From Pseudomonas sp. HOU2 (lineage in GTDB: Bacteria; Pseudomonadota; Gammaproteobacteria; Pseudomonadales; Pseudomonadaceae): a DNA stretch of 64,000 nt. Position numbers and translations under genes: made by a program. The stretch is taken from positions 372,001-436,000 of the forward strand of contig NZ_CP160398.1 in assembly GCF_040729435.1 (NCBI RefSeq), in the 5' to 3' direction. Position 1 is the stretch's first letter. Each line of letters begins with the position of its first letter. Under the pieces are notes generated by a model. That model was not told where the DNA came from and searched no databases. It worked only from the letters and a program-made list of their open reading frames with translations. Below are positions 1-8,420 of the stretch, in pieces.

Positions 1-937
1 CCGTGTTGGCGGTGGCGAAAAACAGCGTGTTGGTCAGTTCGGCCACGGATTCGGGGCGCAGCATGAATTCGATGAACGCCCGCGCCGCTTGCGGGTTCGG
101 CGCATCCTTGGGAATCGCCAGGTTGTCCTGCCAGATCAACGTGCCTTCGCGAGGGATCCGGTACGCGACCTCATAGGGTTTGTTGGCCTTGTGCGCCTGA
201 TCGGCAGCCATGCTCACATCGCCGTTGTAGGTCAGCGCCAGGCACACACTGCCATTGGCCAGATCGTTGATCTGCCGCCCGGTGGCGACATACAGCACCG
301 ACGGCTGGAGCTTCTGCAACAAGGCTTCGGCGGCGGCCAGATCATTTTTGTCGGTGCTGTAGGGATCTTTACCGAGGTAGTGCAGCGCCAGACCGATGAC
401 TTCCTGGGGCGAGTCGAGCACGGCAATCCCGCAGTCCTTGAGCTTGCTGGCGTACTCGGGCTTGAACAGCAGATCAAGGCTGTTCAGCGGCACATCCGGC
501 AAGCGCTTTTTCACCGCCTCGACATTCAGGCCCAACCCGAGTGTGCCCCAGGTATAAGGCACGGCGTAGCGATTGCCCGGATCGACGGCCGCCAGTTTTT
601 CCAGCAGATCAGGATCGAGGTTGGCGTAGCCCTTGAGCCCTTCGTGGGGAATTTCCTTCAAGGCGCCGGCGGCCAGACCTCGGGCCAGAACGCTGGAGGA
701 CGGCACCACCACGTCATAACCGCTGCCACCGGTCAGCAGCTTGGTTTCCAAAACCTCGGAAGTGTCGAAGGTGTCGTAGCGCACATGAATGCCCGTCTCC
801 TGCTCGAAACGCTGCAGCGTCTGCGCCGGCACGTAATCGGCCCAGCTGTAGAGATTGAGGGTTCTGTCCTCGGCCTGGGCATTGAGGGCCACGGACAATA
901 ACAGCGCGGGAAAACACAGCTTGAACACGGGAGCCAT
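1..937 (-). CDS. Polyamine-type ABC transporter substrate-binding protein (3' end beyond window)
   Basis: A periplasmic binding protein of the PotF/SpuD type, which delivers putrescine or spermidine to an ABC importer. The start is the ATG complementary to 935-937. A hydrophobic signal peptide ending near ALNAQA is followed by the family's N-terminal strand LNLYSWADYVP and the segment GGSGYDVVVPSS. The motif ATGRQINDLANG and the segment TYNGD also fit the family. About 312 codons are visible, against roughly 360 for a full protein, so the C-terminus lies outside the window. A LysR gene is transcribed divergently 99 nt away and could control it. The family call is firm; the actual ligand is inferred. 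Confidence 0.85.
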   Translation of the reverse strand, partial: MAPVFKLCFPALLLSVALNAQAEDRTLNLYSWADYVPAQTLQRFEQETGIHVRYDTFDTSEVLETKLLTGGSGYDVVVPSSSVLARGLAAGALKEIPHEGLKGYANLDPDLLEKLAAVDPGNRYAVPYTWGTLGLGLNVEAVKKRLPDVPLNSLDLLFKPEYASKLKDCGIAVLDSPQEVIGLALHYLGKDPYSTDKNDLAAAEALLQKLQPSVLYVATGRQINDLANGSVCLALTYNGDVSMAADQAHKANKPYEVAYRIPREGTLIWQDNLAIPKDAPNPQAARAFIEFMLRPESVAELTNTLFFATANT

Positions 938-1036
938 GACGAACACCTGACCGGAGGAAGTGGCGGCAGGATGCGCCGTCGGATACATTGCAGAAATATC
1001 AAGTTAATTAACCTGACTTTACCCGGGAGTAATGTG

Positions 1037-1930
1037 ATGCTCGGTCAGCTTCACGACGTCGATTTGCAGTTGCTGCGCCTGTTCGTACGGGTGGTGGAGT
1101 GCGGCGGCTTCAGCGCGGCGCAAGGTGAACTGGGTCTGAGCCAGTCGAGCATCAGCCAGCAAATGGCCAAGCTCGAAACCCGCCTCGGCTATCGCCTGTG
1201 CAGCCGTGGCAAGGGCGGTTTCAGCGTCACGCCCAAGGGTGAGCAACTGCTGATCGCCATTCGCACACTGTTTCAGTCCATCGAGACTTTCCGGCATCAG
1301 TCCAATGGCGTCGCCGGACGGCTGATCGGTGAGGTGCGGCTGGGCTTGTCCGAGGCGCTTGATCAGTCGGTGCTGCTGCGAGTGGCGGAGGCGATCCGGC
1401 GCTTTCGCGAGCGCGATGAGTCGGTGCGCATCGAGTTGATCAGCGCCATGCCCGGAGAGATGGAGCGCCTGCTGCTGCAACAGCGTCTGGACCTGGCCAT
1501 CGGTTATTTCTCGCAGGTGCAGAGCGCGTTCGATTACCGCGAACTGTTCCGGGAAACCCAGCATTTGTATTGCGCGCAGGGGCATCCACTGTTCAGCGTC
1601 GATGAGCCGGATGATGCGGCATTGCAGGCCTGCGACCGGGTGGATCATCCATATCGGTTCATGCGCACGGGCGAGCCGTTTCCGGACAAGCGTTTTTCCG
1701 CGCGTTCGGAACAGGTCGAGGGCACCCTCGCCTTCATTCTCTCCGGCAAGCATGTCGACTATCTGCCGGATCACTATGCGCGGGTCTGGGAGGACAAAGG
1801 CATGCTGCGCGCGTTGCGGCCTGGGGAATTGAGTTTCGAAGTGGCGTTTCATCTGGCCCGGCATCGCGCTCAGGTGCCGGGGGACGCGCAGAAGGCGTTT
1901 GAGGAGGATTTGCTCAGCGCGTTTACATGA
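1037..1930 (+). CDS. LysR-family transcriptional regulator
   Basis: A 297-residue LysR-type regulator. Residues 5-65 form the winged helix-turn-helix (VDLQLLRLFVRVVECGGFSA, then LSQSSISQQMAKLE), followed by the usual effector-binding domain. The ATG at 1037 is chosen over upstream in-frame codons because a GGGAG ribosome-binding site lies just before it and because the HTH then starts at the normal distance from the N-terminus. It is divergent from the polyamine-type binding protein and shares a short intergenic region with it, the typical arrangement for a LysR gene and its target. The effector is unknown; control of a polyamine or amine uptake gene is inferred from position only. Confidence 0.85.
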   Translation: MLGQLHDVDLQLLRLFVRVVECGGFSAAQGELGLSQSSISQQMAKLETRLGYRLCSRGKGGFSVTPKGEQLLIAIRTLFQSIETFRHQSNGVAGRLIGEVRLGLSEALDQSVLLRVAEAIRRFRERDESVRIELISAMPGEMERLLLQQRLDLAIGYFSQVQSAFDYRELFRETQHLYCAQGHPLFSVDEPDDAALQACDRVDHPYRFMRTGEPFPDKRFSARSEQVEGTLAFILSGKHVDYLPDHYARVWEDKGMLRALRPGELSFEVAFHLARHRAQVPGDAQKAFEEDLLSAFT

Positions 1931-1942
1931 CCTCTAAGCTTT

Positions 1943-2054
1943 TGTGGCGAGGGAGCTTGCTCCCGTGCGGCTGCGTAGCAGTCGTAAAAAACCGTTGACT
2001 GGATAATGCAGAGGGCTGCTTCGCAACCCAGCGGGAGCAAGCTCCCTCGCCACA
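1943..2054. repeat. REPIN (paired REP elements, TGTGGCGAGGGAGC type)
   Basis: Two inverted copies of a REP sequence beginning TGTGGCGAGGGAGCTTGCTC flank about 65 nt of spacer. The same pair occurs at 7027-7134, 28590-28719 and 61989-62111. It lies between convergent-free gene ends, downstream of the LysR gene, and could fold into a long hairpin. REPINs of this kind are common extragenic elements in Pseudomonas, mobilised in trans by RAYT transposases; no RAYT gene is in this window. Confidence 0.9.
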
Positions 2055-2202
2055 ACAATGTGTGTCAGTGCGCGCGGGTGCCGCCAACACCAATAAAACC
2101 TGACCTTTCAGGCAATTTTTGCTCGTTGCCCTCGCCGCCCTCTTCCGGCATCCTGCGCCTCCATTTTCTGACCCGGCCCCGCCTCACGGCGCGCAAAACA
2201 CC

Positions 2203-3669
2203 ATGACCGCCTCTGAAAAAGTCCCGCGCAACAACGATCTGCTCTACGGCCTCAACGACCGTCCGCACCTCACCGCCACCGTCTTCGCCGCGCTGCAACA
2301 CGTGCTGGCCAGCTTCGTCGGCATCATCACCCCAACCCTGATCATGGGCGGTGCCCTCGGCCTGCAAAGTGAAATTCCGTACCTGATCAGCATGGCGCTG
2401 TTCGTCTCGGGCCTCGGCACGTTCGTTCAAGCCAAGCGTTTCGGCCCGGTCGGTTCCGGTCTGCTGTGCCTGCAAGGCACCAGTTTTTCCTTTATCAGCG
2501 TGATTCTCAGCGCCGGGTTCATGGTCAAGGCCCGGGGCGGCGGCACCGATGAAATTCTCTCGACGATATTCGGCGTGTGCTTTTTCGCCGCGTTCATCGA
2601 AGTGGTGCTGAGCCAGTTCATCGGCAAACTGCGGATGCTGATCACTCCGGTAGTCACCGGCACCATCATCACCCTGATGGGCCTGTCGCTGATCAAAGTG
2701 GCGATGACCGACATTGCCGGTGGCTTCGGCGCGCCCGATCTGGGCGCCGCCAGCCATGTGTTTCTGGCCGCGCTGGTGATCGGCACTATCGTTGTGCTGA
2801 ACCGGGTCGACGTGCCGTTTCTGCGCCTGGGCGCAATCGTCATCGGCCTGACCCTCGGCTACGTAGTCGCGTGGCTGATGGGCACGGTAGATTTCGCCTC
2901 GATGCCCGAAGTGCCGCTGGTCAGCGTGCCGGTGCCGTTCAAGTACGGTTTCAATTTCGACTGGGTGGCGTTCGTGCCAGTGGCGGTGATTTTCCTGGTT
3001 TCGCCGCTGGAAGCAGCGGGTGACCTGACGGCCAACTCGATGATCTCGCGGCAACCGGTCAAGGGGCCGCTGTACATCCGCCGGATCAAATCCGGCCTGC
3101 TCGCCGATGGCCTCAACTCGGCGATGGCGGCAGTGTTCAACAGCATGCCGATGGTCACGTTCGCGCAGAACAACGGCGTGATCCAGTTGACCGGTGTGGC
3201 CAGCCGCTACGTGGCGTTCTTCATCGCCGGCCTGCTGGTGCTGCTGGGGCTGTTCCCGATGATCGGCGCGGTGCTGCAACTGATGCCCAAACCGGTGCTC
3301 GGCGGTGCCGAACTGGTGATGTTCGGCACCGTGGCCGTGGCCGGGATCAAGATCCTCGCCGAGGCCGGCCTGCATCGGCGCAACATGCTGATCGTGGCAA
3401 TCTCCCTGGGCATGGGCCTGGGCATCGCCGCCGTGCCGGAAGTGCTGCGCGAGTTGCCGCAAGCGCTGCGTAACATCTTCGAATCGCCGATCACCGTCGG
3501 TGCGTTGTGCGCTATCGTGCTGAATATCTTCCTGCCGGAAGAATTCATTGAGCTGGAAGAAGACGATTTCGATCCGGAAGCGTCGATTCTGCAGGTCATG
3601 GAAAACCCCGATCTGCCGGCCAAAGCTGAACCTGCATCTGCAGCGGCGGTCGCACAGTTGAACCGTTGA
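2203..3669 (+). CDS. NCS2-family nucleobase (purine) permease
   Basis: A 488-residue inner-membrane proton symporter of the nucleobase-cation-symporter-2 (NAT/NCS2) family. Many hydrophobic segments span the whole protein. The NAT signature is visible as QNNGVIQLTG, and FNSMPMVTFAQ just before it is also typical. The QNNGVI version of the motif is found in purine (xanthine or urate) carriers, so uptake of xanthine or urate is more likely than uracil, but this is inference. The start is set at the ATG before TASEKVPRNNDLLYGL, because the upstream in-frame extension is proline-rich and unlike the family. A strong intrinsic terminator follows at 3683-3721. Confidence 0.88.
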   Translation: MTASEKVPRNNDLLYGLNDRPHLTATVFAALQHVLASFVGIITPTLIMGGALGLQSEIPYLISMALFVSGLGTFVQAKRFGPVGSGLLCLQGTSFSFISVILSAGFMVKARGGGTDEILSTIFGVCFFAAFIEVVLSQFIGKLRMLITPVVTGTIITLMGLSLIKVAMTDIAGGFGAPDLGAASHVFLAALVIGTIVVLNRVDVPFLRLGAIVIGLTLGYVVAWLMGTVDFASMPEVPLVSVPVPFKYGFNFDWVAFVPVAVIFLVSPLEAAGDLTANSMISRQPVKGPLYIRRIKSGLLADGLNSAMAAVFNSMPMVTFAQNNGVIQLTGVASRYVAFFIAGLLVLLGLFPMIGAVLQLMPKPVLGGAELVMFGTVAVAGIKILAEAGLHRRNMLIVAISLGMGLGIAAVPEVLRELPQALRNIFESPITVGALCAIVLNIFLPEEFIELEEDDFDPEASILQVMENPDLPAKAEPASAAAVAQLNR

Positions 3670-3682
3670 TCGCTGCGCCATG

Positions 3683-3721
3683 AAAAAAGGGCTGAGCCGG
3701 CAACGGTTCAGCCCTTTTTTG
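3683..3721 (+). terminator. Intrinsic terminator after the NCS2 permease
   Basis: A hairpin with arms AGGGCTGA and TCAGCCCT, extended by the A-run before and T-run after, is followed by six T residues. It starts about 14 nt after the permease stop codon. Confidence 0.9.
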
Positions 3722-3735
3722 TTGAGAGACTGTTT

Positions 3736-4209
3736 ATGCGCCGCGTCCACGCCGTCATCCTGTCCCTGCTGCTGTTGTCCCTGAGCGCCTGCGCGCTGTT
3801 TCCCAATCGAGATCCAGTGAACATCAACGTGGTCGGCCTCGAACCGTTGCCGAGCCAGGATCTGGAAGTGCGCTTCGCGATCAAGTTGCGGGTGCAGAAT
3901 CCCAACGAAACCGCCATCGACTACAACGGCATCGCCCTGGATCTGGAGGTCAATGGCCGTCCCTTGGCATCGGGCGTCAGTGATCAGAGCGGCTCGATCC
4001 CGCGCTTCTCGGAAACCGTGGTCAGCGTGCCGGTCAGCGTTTCTGCATTTTCTGTCCTGCGCCAGACCCTCGGCCTGAGCCAGACACAAACCCTCGACAA
4101 CCTGCCCTACGTGCTGCGCGGCAAACTCGCGGGCGGCGTGTTCGGCACCATGCGATTTGTCGACAGCGGTAAGCTGAGTTTGCCGAAAGCTACTGCTGCG
4201 ACGTGGTAA
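3736..4209 (+). CDS. LEA type 2 (WHy domain) lipoprotein
   Basis: A 157-residue predicted lipoprotein. The N-terminus has a short basic region, a hydrophobic stretch and the lipobox LSAC, so Cys19 is the likely acylated residue. The rest resembles the LEA14/WHy fold: the repeated pattern LEVRFAIKLRVQNPNETAID and then LDLEVNGRPLASG is typical. LEA type 2 proteins are linked to desiccation or stress protection, but the role of the bacterial lipoprotein forms is not established. It starts 14 nt after the upstream terminator, so it probably has its own promoter or relies on read-through. The family is recognisable; the function is inferred. Confidence 0.75.
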   Translation: MRRVHAVILSLLLLSLSACALFPNRDPVNINVVGLEPLPSQDLEVRFAIKLRVQNPNETAIDYNGIALDLEVNGRPLASGVSDQSGSIPRFSETVVSVPVSVSAFSVLRQTLGLSQTQTLDNLPYVLRGKLAGGVFGTMRFVDSGKLSLPKATAATW

Positions 4210-4238
4210 ATACACAATTTTGCAACCGCTCATAAATA

Positions 4239-4331
4239 CCTGTGGGAGCTGGCTTGCCAGCGATAGGGCCGCATCAGCCAACATCGTCGTTGCTGACAGT
4301 CCGCCATCGCTGGCAAGCCAGCTCCCACAGG
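4239..4331. repeat. REPIN (TGTGGGAGCTGGCTTGCCAGC type)
   Basis: Inverted 26-nt arms (4239-4264 and 4306-4331) beginning CCTGTGGGAGCTGGCTTGCC flank a 41-nt spacer. This is a second REP class, distinct from the one at 1943. It separates the convergent lipoprotein and nitrilase genes. Confidence 0.88.
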
Positions 4332-4350
4332 TTTTTCAATCAGCCCGAAG

Positions 4351-5283
4351 TTATGCGGTGAAACGCACGCCCGGTTTAGCCCGTTCATCAACCGACAGCT
4401 CAAACACATCCGGCCGCGCATAGTGGCCAACCACGTCATAGTCATACCGCGCCCGCACCAGCTCGTCAGTATCGATCTCAGCCGTGAGTAACCCCGCCTC
4501 CCCGCGCAACGGACCGGCCAGCACATCGCCCATAGGCCCGACAATCACGCTGCCACCGGCAATCAACGGACGGTCCGCCGGCCAATTGGCAATCTCCACG
4601 CCCAACTCGTTCGGCGAGGCCTGTACCTGACAGGCGCTGACCACAAAGCAACGGCCCTCGTGGGCGATGTGACGCATGCTGACCTGCCACATCTCGCGCT
4701 CATCCACGGTCGGCGCGCACCAGACTTCAATGCCCTTGGCGTACATCGCCGTGCGCAGCAGCGGCATCATGTTTTCCCAGCACACCACCGCACCGAGTTT
4801 ACCGACCTGAGTGTCGAGTACCGGCAGCGTCGAGCCATCGCCCTTGCCCCAGATCAACCGTTCGGTGCCGGTCGGCATCAGTTTGCGATGCTTGGCCACC
4901 AGCCCCGCCTGCGGATCAAAATACAGCGCCGTGCAATACAACGTGCTGCCGGCACGCTCGATCACGCCGATCACCAGATTGGCCCCGGTGCGCGCCGACA
5001 AACCGGCCAGTGCCTCGGTTTCTGCTCCCGGCACATCGATGGCGTTGGCGAAGTAGCGGGCGTAGGCCTCGCGGCCTTCGGGCAGGCGATAACCCAACTG
5101 CGTGCCGAAGCCCTCACCTTTCGGATAACCGCCGAGCAACGCTTCAGGCATCACCACCAGTGCCGCGCCGGACTCGCTGATCGCGGCTTCCCAGCTGAGG
5201 ATCTGTTCCAGGGTTTCAGCCTTGCCACCGGGCAAGGCGCCGATCTGCAGGGCGGCGACGATTGATTTGGGCATTGCGGTCAC
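4351..5283 (-). CDS. Nitrilase (carbon-nitrogen hydrolase family)
   Basis: A 310-residue cytoplasmic enzyme of nitrilase branch 1, which hydrolyses organic nitriles to a carboxylic acid and ammonia. The catalytic triad is intact: Glu47 in [14 protein letters not shown], Lys134 in [12 protein letters not shown] and Cys168 in [12 protein letters not shown]. The CWEN context separates true nitrilases from amidases and ureidopropionases of the same superfamily. Two in-frame ATG codons (residues 1 and 4) are possible starts. A LysR gene is divergent from it 75 nt away and is a likely regulator. The substrate (aliphatic, aromatic or cyanide-derived) cannot be read from the sequence. Confidence 0.88.
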   Translation of the reverse strand: MTAMPKSIVAALQIGALPGGKAETLEQILSWEAAISESGAALVVMPEALLGGYPKGEGFGTQLGYRLPEGREAYARYFANAIDVPGAETEALAGLSARTGANLVIGVIERAGSTLYCTALYFDPQAGLVAKHRKLMPTGTERLIWGKGDGSTLPVLDTQVGKLGAVVCWENMMPLLRTAMYAKGIEVWCAPTVDEREMWQVSMRHIAHEGRCFVVSACQVQASPNELGVEIANWPADRPLIAGGSVIVGPMGDVLAGPLRGEAGLLTAEIDTDELVRARYDYDVVGHYARPDVFELSVDERAKPGVRFTA

Positions 5284-5324
5284 TCCATCGGGTTCAAGTG
5301 TTGCCGATTCTGCGGTGGCGCGGG

Positions 5325-5358
5325 ATCATGAATAAAGACCGATTCACTGCTGAATGAT
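5325..5358. promoter_or_regulatory. Possible LysR operator between nitrilase and LysR genes
   Basis: An imperfect dyad (ATCATGAA at the left, TGAATGAT at the right) lies directly before the LysR start codon. Auto-regulatory LysR sites are often found here. The dyad is weak and may be chance. Confidence 0.3.
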
Positions 5359-6273
5359 ATGAGCCAAATGAATATCGCAACCGTCGACCTTAACCTGCTG
5401 AAAGTCTTCGAAGCCCTGCATGAAGAGTCCAGCGCCAGCCGCGCCGCGCTGCGTCTGGGCGTGACGCAATCGGCGGTCAGCGCGGCGTTGCGCCGGTTAC
5501 GCGAGGTGTATGGCGATCAGTTGTTCGTGCGCACCGGCCGTGGCTTGGCGCCGACGCTCAAGGCCAATCAACTGAAACCGGTGGTCAGCGAGGCGCTGAA
5601 CAAATGTCGGCAGAGCCTGGCGATGGTCGATCCGGCGGCCCACCACTATGACGGCCGATCAGTCACCGTGGGCCTGTCGGATGATTTCGAAATCGCTTAT
5701 GGCCGGCGCCTGATCGAAGCCATCGCTCGCAGCGCGCCAAAGCTGCGGCTGATCTTCCGCCAGACCCACAGCCAGATCGTCGCCCGCGCTTTGATGGAGC
5801 GCAGCATCGACCTGGCGATCACCGCCGGTGGTTTTGCCGAGCGCCTGCTCAGCCGTCAGGTACTGGGTGAAGGGGATTATGCGTGTCTGGTCGATCCGGG
5901 CAGTCTGGCACCCGGCCAACAGAACATCGATTTGCCGGAGTTCGTCACCCGCGAGCACATTCTGGTGTCCTCGGGCGGTTTTATCGGCATCACCGATGAG
6001 GGGCTGGCGGCGCTGGGCCTGAGCCGGCGGGTCTGCGCCTCGACCACGCACTTTGCGGCGCTGCCGCATTTGCTCAGGGGCAGCGGCGCGGTGGCAACCA
6101 TCCCCCGCCATGCCGCCCAGGCCATTGCCGAGCTCAGCGGGCTGGTGCTGCTGCCCTGCCCGCTGGCGTTGCCGCGCTATCCGATCGAACTGGGCTGGCG
6201 CACCAGCACGCAGATCGATCCGGTGGTGATCAAGGTGCGTGAGGCGATTGTCGGGTGCTTCAACACCGACTGA
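5359..6273 (+). CDS. LysR-family transcriptional regulator (nitrilase-linked)
   Basis: A 304-residue LysR-type regulator. The HTH region is VDLNLLKVFEALHEESSASRA followed by LGVTQSAVSAALRRLRE, and LFVRTGRGLAPT marks the end of the wing. The motif pattern is that of the NodD/NahR-like branch. Either of two in-frame ATG codons (5359 or 5368) could be the start; no strong ribosome-binding site decides between them. The gene is divergent from the nitrilase and ends 7 nt from the convergent small gene downstream. Control of the nitrilase by a nitrile-derived or aromatic effector is inferred from position. Confidence 0.85.
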   Translation: MSQMNIATVDLNLLKVFEALHEESSASRAALRLGVTQSAVSAALRRLREVYGDQLFVRTGRGLAPTLKANQLKPVVSEALNKCRQSLAMVDPAAHHYDGRSVTVGLSDDFEIAYGRRLIEAIARSAPKLRLIFRQTHSQIVARALMERSIDLAITAGGFAERLLSRQVLGEGDYACLVDPGSLAPGQQNIDLPEFVTREHILVSSGGFIGITDEGLAALGLSRRVCASTTHFAALPHLLRGSGAVATIPRHAAQAIAELSGLVLLPCPLALPRYPIELGWRTSTQIDPVVIKVREAIVGCFNTD

Positions 6274-6280
6274 GCCGCTA

Positions 6281-6535
6281 TTACTTGTTGGCCGCCATCA
6301 GTCGATTGACCTCACTGCGCACCATGTTGGCGAATTCCGGCGGGGACATGCCATCCAGCTCGGCGCGCACCCACTCGGCCCATTTGCCCTTGCGCTTGGA
6401 GCGTTCGCCGAACAACCGCGCGGCCTCGCCTTTGGCTTTGCCCAGATTGTTCTGCCAGAGTTCGAACAGACGGGATTTCTCGTCTTCCAGCGCAGCGCGC
6501 TCGGCGAGGGATTTGTCGGCCAGATTGAAACTCAT
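6281..6535 (-). CDS. Small conserved charged protein, unknown function
   Basis: An 84-residue protein rich in charged residues, predicted helical, with no signal peptide or membrane segment. It begins SFNLADKSLAERAALEDEK and contains GKWAEWVRAELDGMSPPEF. The codon use is like the neighbours and it sits tail-to-tail with the LysR gene, 7 nt apart, which supports a real gene. I recognise it only as the kind of small hypothetical protein conserved in Pseudomonas. No function is proposed. Confidence 0.65.
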   Translation of the reverse strand: MSFNLADKSLAERAALEDEKSRLFELWQNNLGKAKGEAARLFGERSKRKGKWAEWVRAELDGMSPPEFANMVRSEVNRLMAANK

Positions 6536-6688
6536 GGGGAAATACCTGCTGCGTAAAATGGCGACATCTTACACGCTCGAGGGAAATCTCCGGCGCAGGT
6601 TTTTCTTTCGCACCTAAAATCAGTGCAACTTTTCAGTCAGCGCCACACTCCATTGATCACTGTTCATCCATCTGCAAGGAGTCACCCA

Positions 6689-7006
6689 ATGGCCCGCAAA
6701 TCCCGCGTGCAAGCCGTCGAAGACCAAATCAAGGATCAGGCATTCAGCGAACTTCAGGCTTTGATCGAAGAGTCCGACAAACTGCTCAAGAGCAGCGCCT
6801 CACTGGTGGGCGAAGAAGCCGAGACCCTGCGCGGACAAATCGCCCTGAAACTGCAACAGGCGCTGGATTCTGTTTCGAGCGTGCGTGAGCGCACCAAACC
6901 GGCGGTCGAGGCCACCGAGAGCTACATTGGCGGCCATCCATGGCAGACCGTAGCGATTTCCGCCGGTTTCGGTCTGGTGGTGGGCTTGTTGCTCGGTCGT
7001 CGTTGA
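6689..7006 (+). CDS. ElaB/YqjD/DUF883-type membrane-anchored protein
   Basis: A 105-residue protein with a long charged helix (residues 5-75, coiled-coil-like) and a single C-terminal membrane segment ending GFGLVVGLLLGRR. This layout, including the glycine-rich anchor with a GxxxG-like pattern and two final arginines, is that of the DUF883 family (ElaB, YqjD, YgaM). In E. coli these are inner-membrane proteins that bind ribosomes in stationary phase. The start at 6689 is preceded by AAGGA at 6676-6680; an in-frame upstream extension from 6623 is unlike the family. Confidence 0.82.
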   Translation: MARKSRVQAVEDQIKDQAFSELQALIEESDKLLKSSASLVGEEAETLRGQIALKLQQALDSVSSVRERTKPAVEATESYIGGHPWQTVAISAGFGLVVGLLLGRR

Positions 7007-7026
7007 TCGACGTCTGACAAAAAACC

Positions 7027-7134
7027 TGTGGCGAGGGAGCTTGCTCCCGCTGGACTGCGCAGCAGTCCCCCTGTTCTCAAACAGACAAAGGGGGGCCGCT
7101 TCGCGACCCGGCGGGAGCAAGCTCCCTCGCCACA
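7027..7134. repeat. REPIN (TGTGGCGAGGGAGC type)
   Basis: Perfect 24-nt inverted arms (7027-7050 and 7111-7134) of the same class as 1943-2054. It lies between the convergent DUF883 gene and dpkA. Confidence 0.9.
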
Positions 7135-7149
7135 TTTGTTCTGTGCCGA

Positions 7150-8190
7150 TTATTCTCCGGCCAATTCGCGCAACTGCACCAGCGTCTGCTCCTCCAGCAC
7201 AATCCCCTCGGCCAGCGATCTGGCCCGCTGCAAATGCCGGCGATCACCCGGCAAGCGCTTCAACCCAACTCCATGCATCTGCCGCACCAGTTCTTCGCTG
7301 CGCTCGGCAAAGCTCTGCCCGGCAGCTTTGCTTGGGTCGATGACGATCAACAGCTGCCCGGTCCACGGGGTCTTGGCCCCGGGATGGTTCGACCAATCGA
7401 ACTCGAAGGAGAAATTGCCCCCGGTCAACGCCGCCGCCAGCAGCTCGACCATCATCGACAGCGCCGATCCCTTATGCCCGCCAAACGGCAACAGCGCGCC
7501 ACCCTCAAGAATGGCTTTCGGATCCTGCGTCGCCTGCCCAAGACCGTCCACACCCATTCCGGCAGGCAGACGTTCACCCTTGCGCGCGGCAATCTGCACG
7601 TCGCCGTGAGCAATGGCGCTGGTCGCCAGATCAAACACAATCGGCGCACCACCGGCGCGCGGCGCGGCAAAGGCAATCGGGTTGGTGCCGAACAGCGGCC
7701 GATCGGCGCCATGCGGCACCACGCAGGTCATGCTGTTGACCACACTGAGCGCCACCAGACCTTCCTCGGCGAACGGCTCGACGTCCGGCCACAACGCCGC
7801 AAAGTGATGGGAGTTGCGAATCGCCAACACCGCGATCCCGGCGTTGCGCGCCTTTTCCACCAGCAACGAGCGGGCTGCGGCCAACGCGGGCTGGGCGAAA
7901 CCGTTGCCGGCATCGACTCGCACGAAACCCGAGGCTACGTCCTCGACTTGCGGCACAGCCTGACCATTGACCCAACCGCTATTGAGGGTCGAAACATAAC
8001 CGGGGATACGGAACACGCCATGACTGTGCGCCCCGTCACGTTCGGCACCGGCGCAGTTGGCAGCCAAGGTGCGGGCGACGGACGCCGACGTACCGTGGCG
8101 CAGGAAAACCTTTTCAAGCAATTGCGTCAGCGCTTCGAGCGAGAGTGTGGACGCAACGGGGGAAGACACGGAATCGTGTGGCGCAGACAT
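7150..8190 (-). CDS. dpkA: Delta1-piperideine-2-carboxylate/delta1-pyrroline-2-carboxylate reductase
   Basis: A 346-residue NADPH-dependent enzyme of the malate/L-lactate dehydrogenase-2 family. The sequence follows the Pseudomonas DpkA pattern as I remember it: HSHGVFRIPGYVSTL, then AGIAVLAIRNSHHFAALWP, then NSMTCVVPHGADRPLFGTNP, and ALLPFGGHKGSALS. DpkA reduces cyclic imines in D-lysine and D-proline breakdown, giving L-pipecolate or L-proline. The start is set at the ATG before SAPHDSVSS; an in-frame ATG 11 codons upstream lacks support. It stands alone between a REPIN and the divergent giant toxin gene. The alternative is another sugar or malate dehydrogenase of the same fold, which is less likely. 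Confidence 0.82.
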   Translation of the reverse strand: MSAPHDSVSSPVASTLSLEALTQLLEKVFLRHGTSASVARTLAANCAGAERDGAHSHGVFRIPGYVSTLNSGWVNGQAVPQVEDVASGFVRVDAGNGFAQPALAAARSLLVEKARNAGIAVLAIRNSHHFAALWPDVEPFAEEGLVALSVVNSMTCVVPHGADRPLFGTNPIAFAAPRAGGAPIVFDLATSAIAHGDVQIAARKGERLPAGMGVDGLGQATQDPKAILEGGALLPFGGHKGSALSMMVELLAAALTGGNFSFEFDWSNHPGAKTPWTGQLLIVIDPSKAAGQSFAERSEELVRQMHGVGLKRLPGDRRHLQRARSLAEGIVLEEQTLVQLRELAGE

Positions 8191-8420
8191 CTGAAGCTCC
8201 AGACTAATTATTGGAGGGAACAACAGCGTACGAACAGCTTACCCAGCGATTAACCACGCCCGGTATGGGTGCTGTCAACCGTTGTGGTGCCGGCATGTCG
8301 CTGCCAGCACATTGCGCTGCCGCTTGTGCGGTAACTATGTACCACCCGTGCTATCTGCCCGGTCTTTAGTCTCGTGTCTCAATTTACCGGTGCACCGGCC
8401 GGTGCCCTGAACGAGACCCG

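Noticed and set aside
89..901. A 270-codon open frame on the plus strand
   Set aside because: It overlaps the polyamine-type binding protein, whose family motifs are read on the minus strand.
2065..4284. A 739-codon open frame on the minus strand
   Set aside because: It runs opposite the NCS2 permease and the LEA14-like lipoprotein and crosses their terminator. Its composition (runs of Gln, His, Arg) is that of a shadow frame in high-GC DNA.
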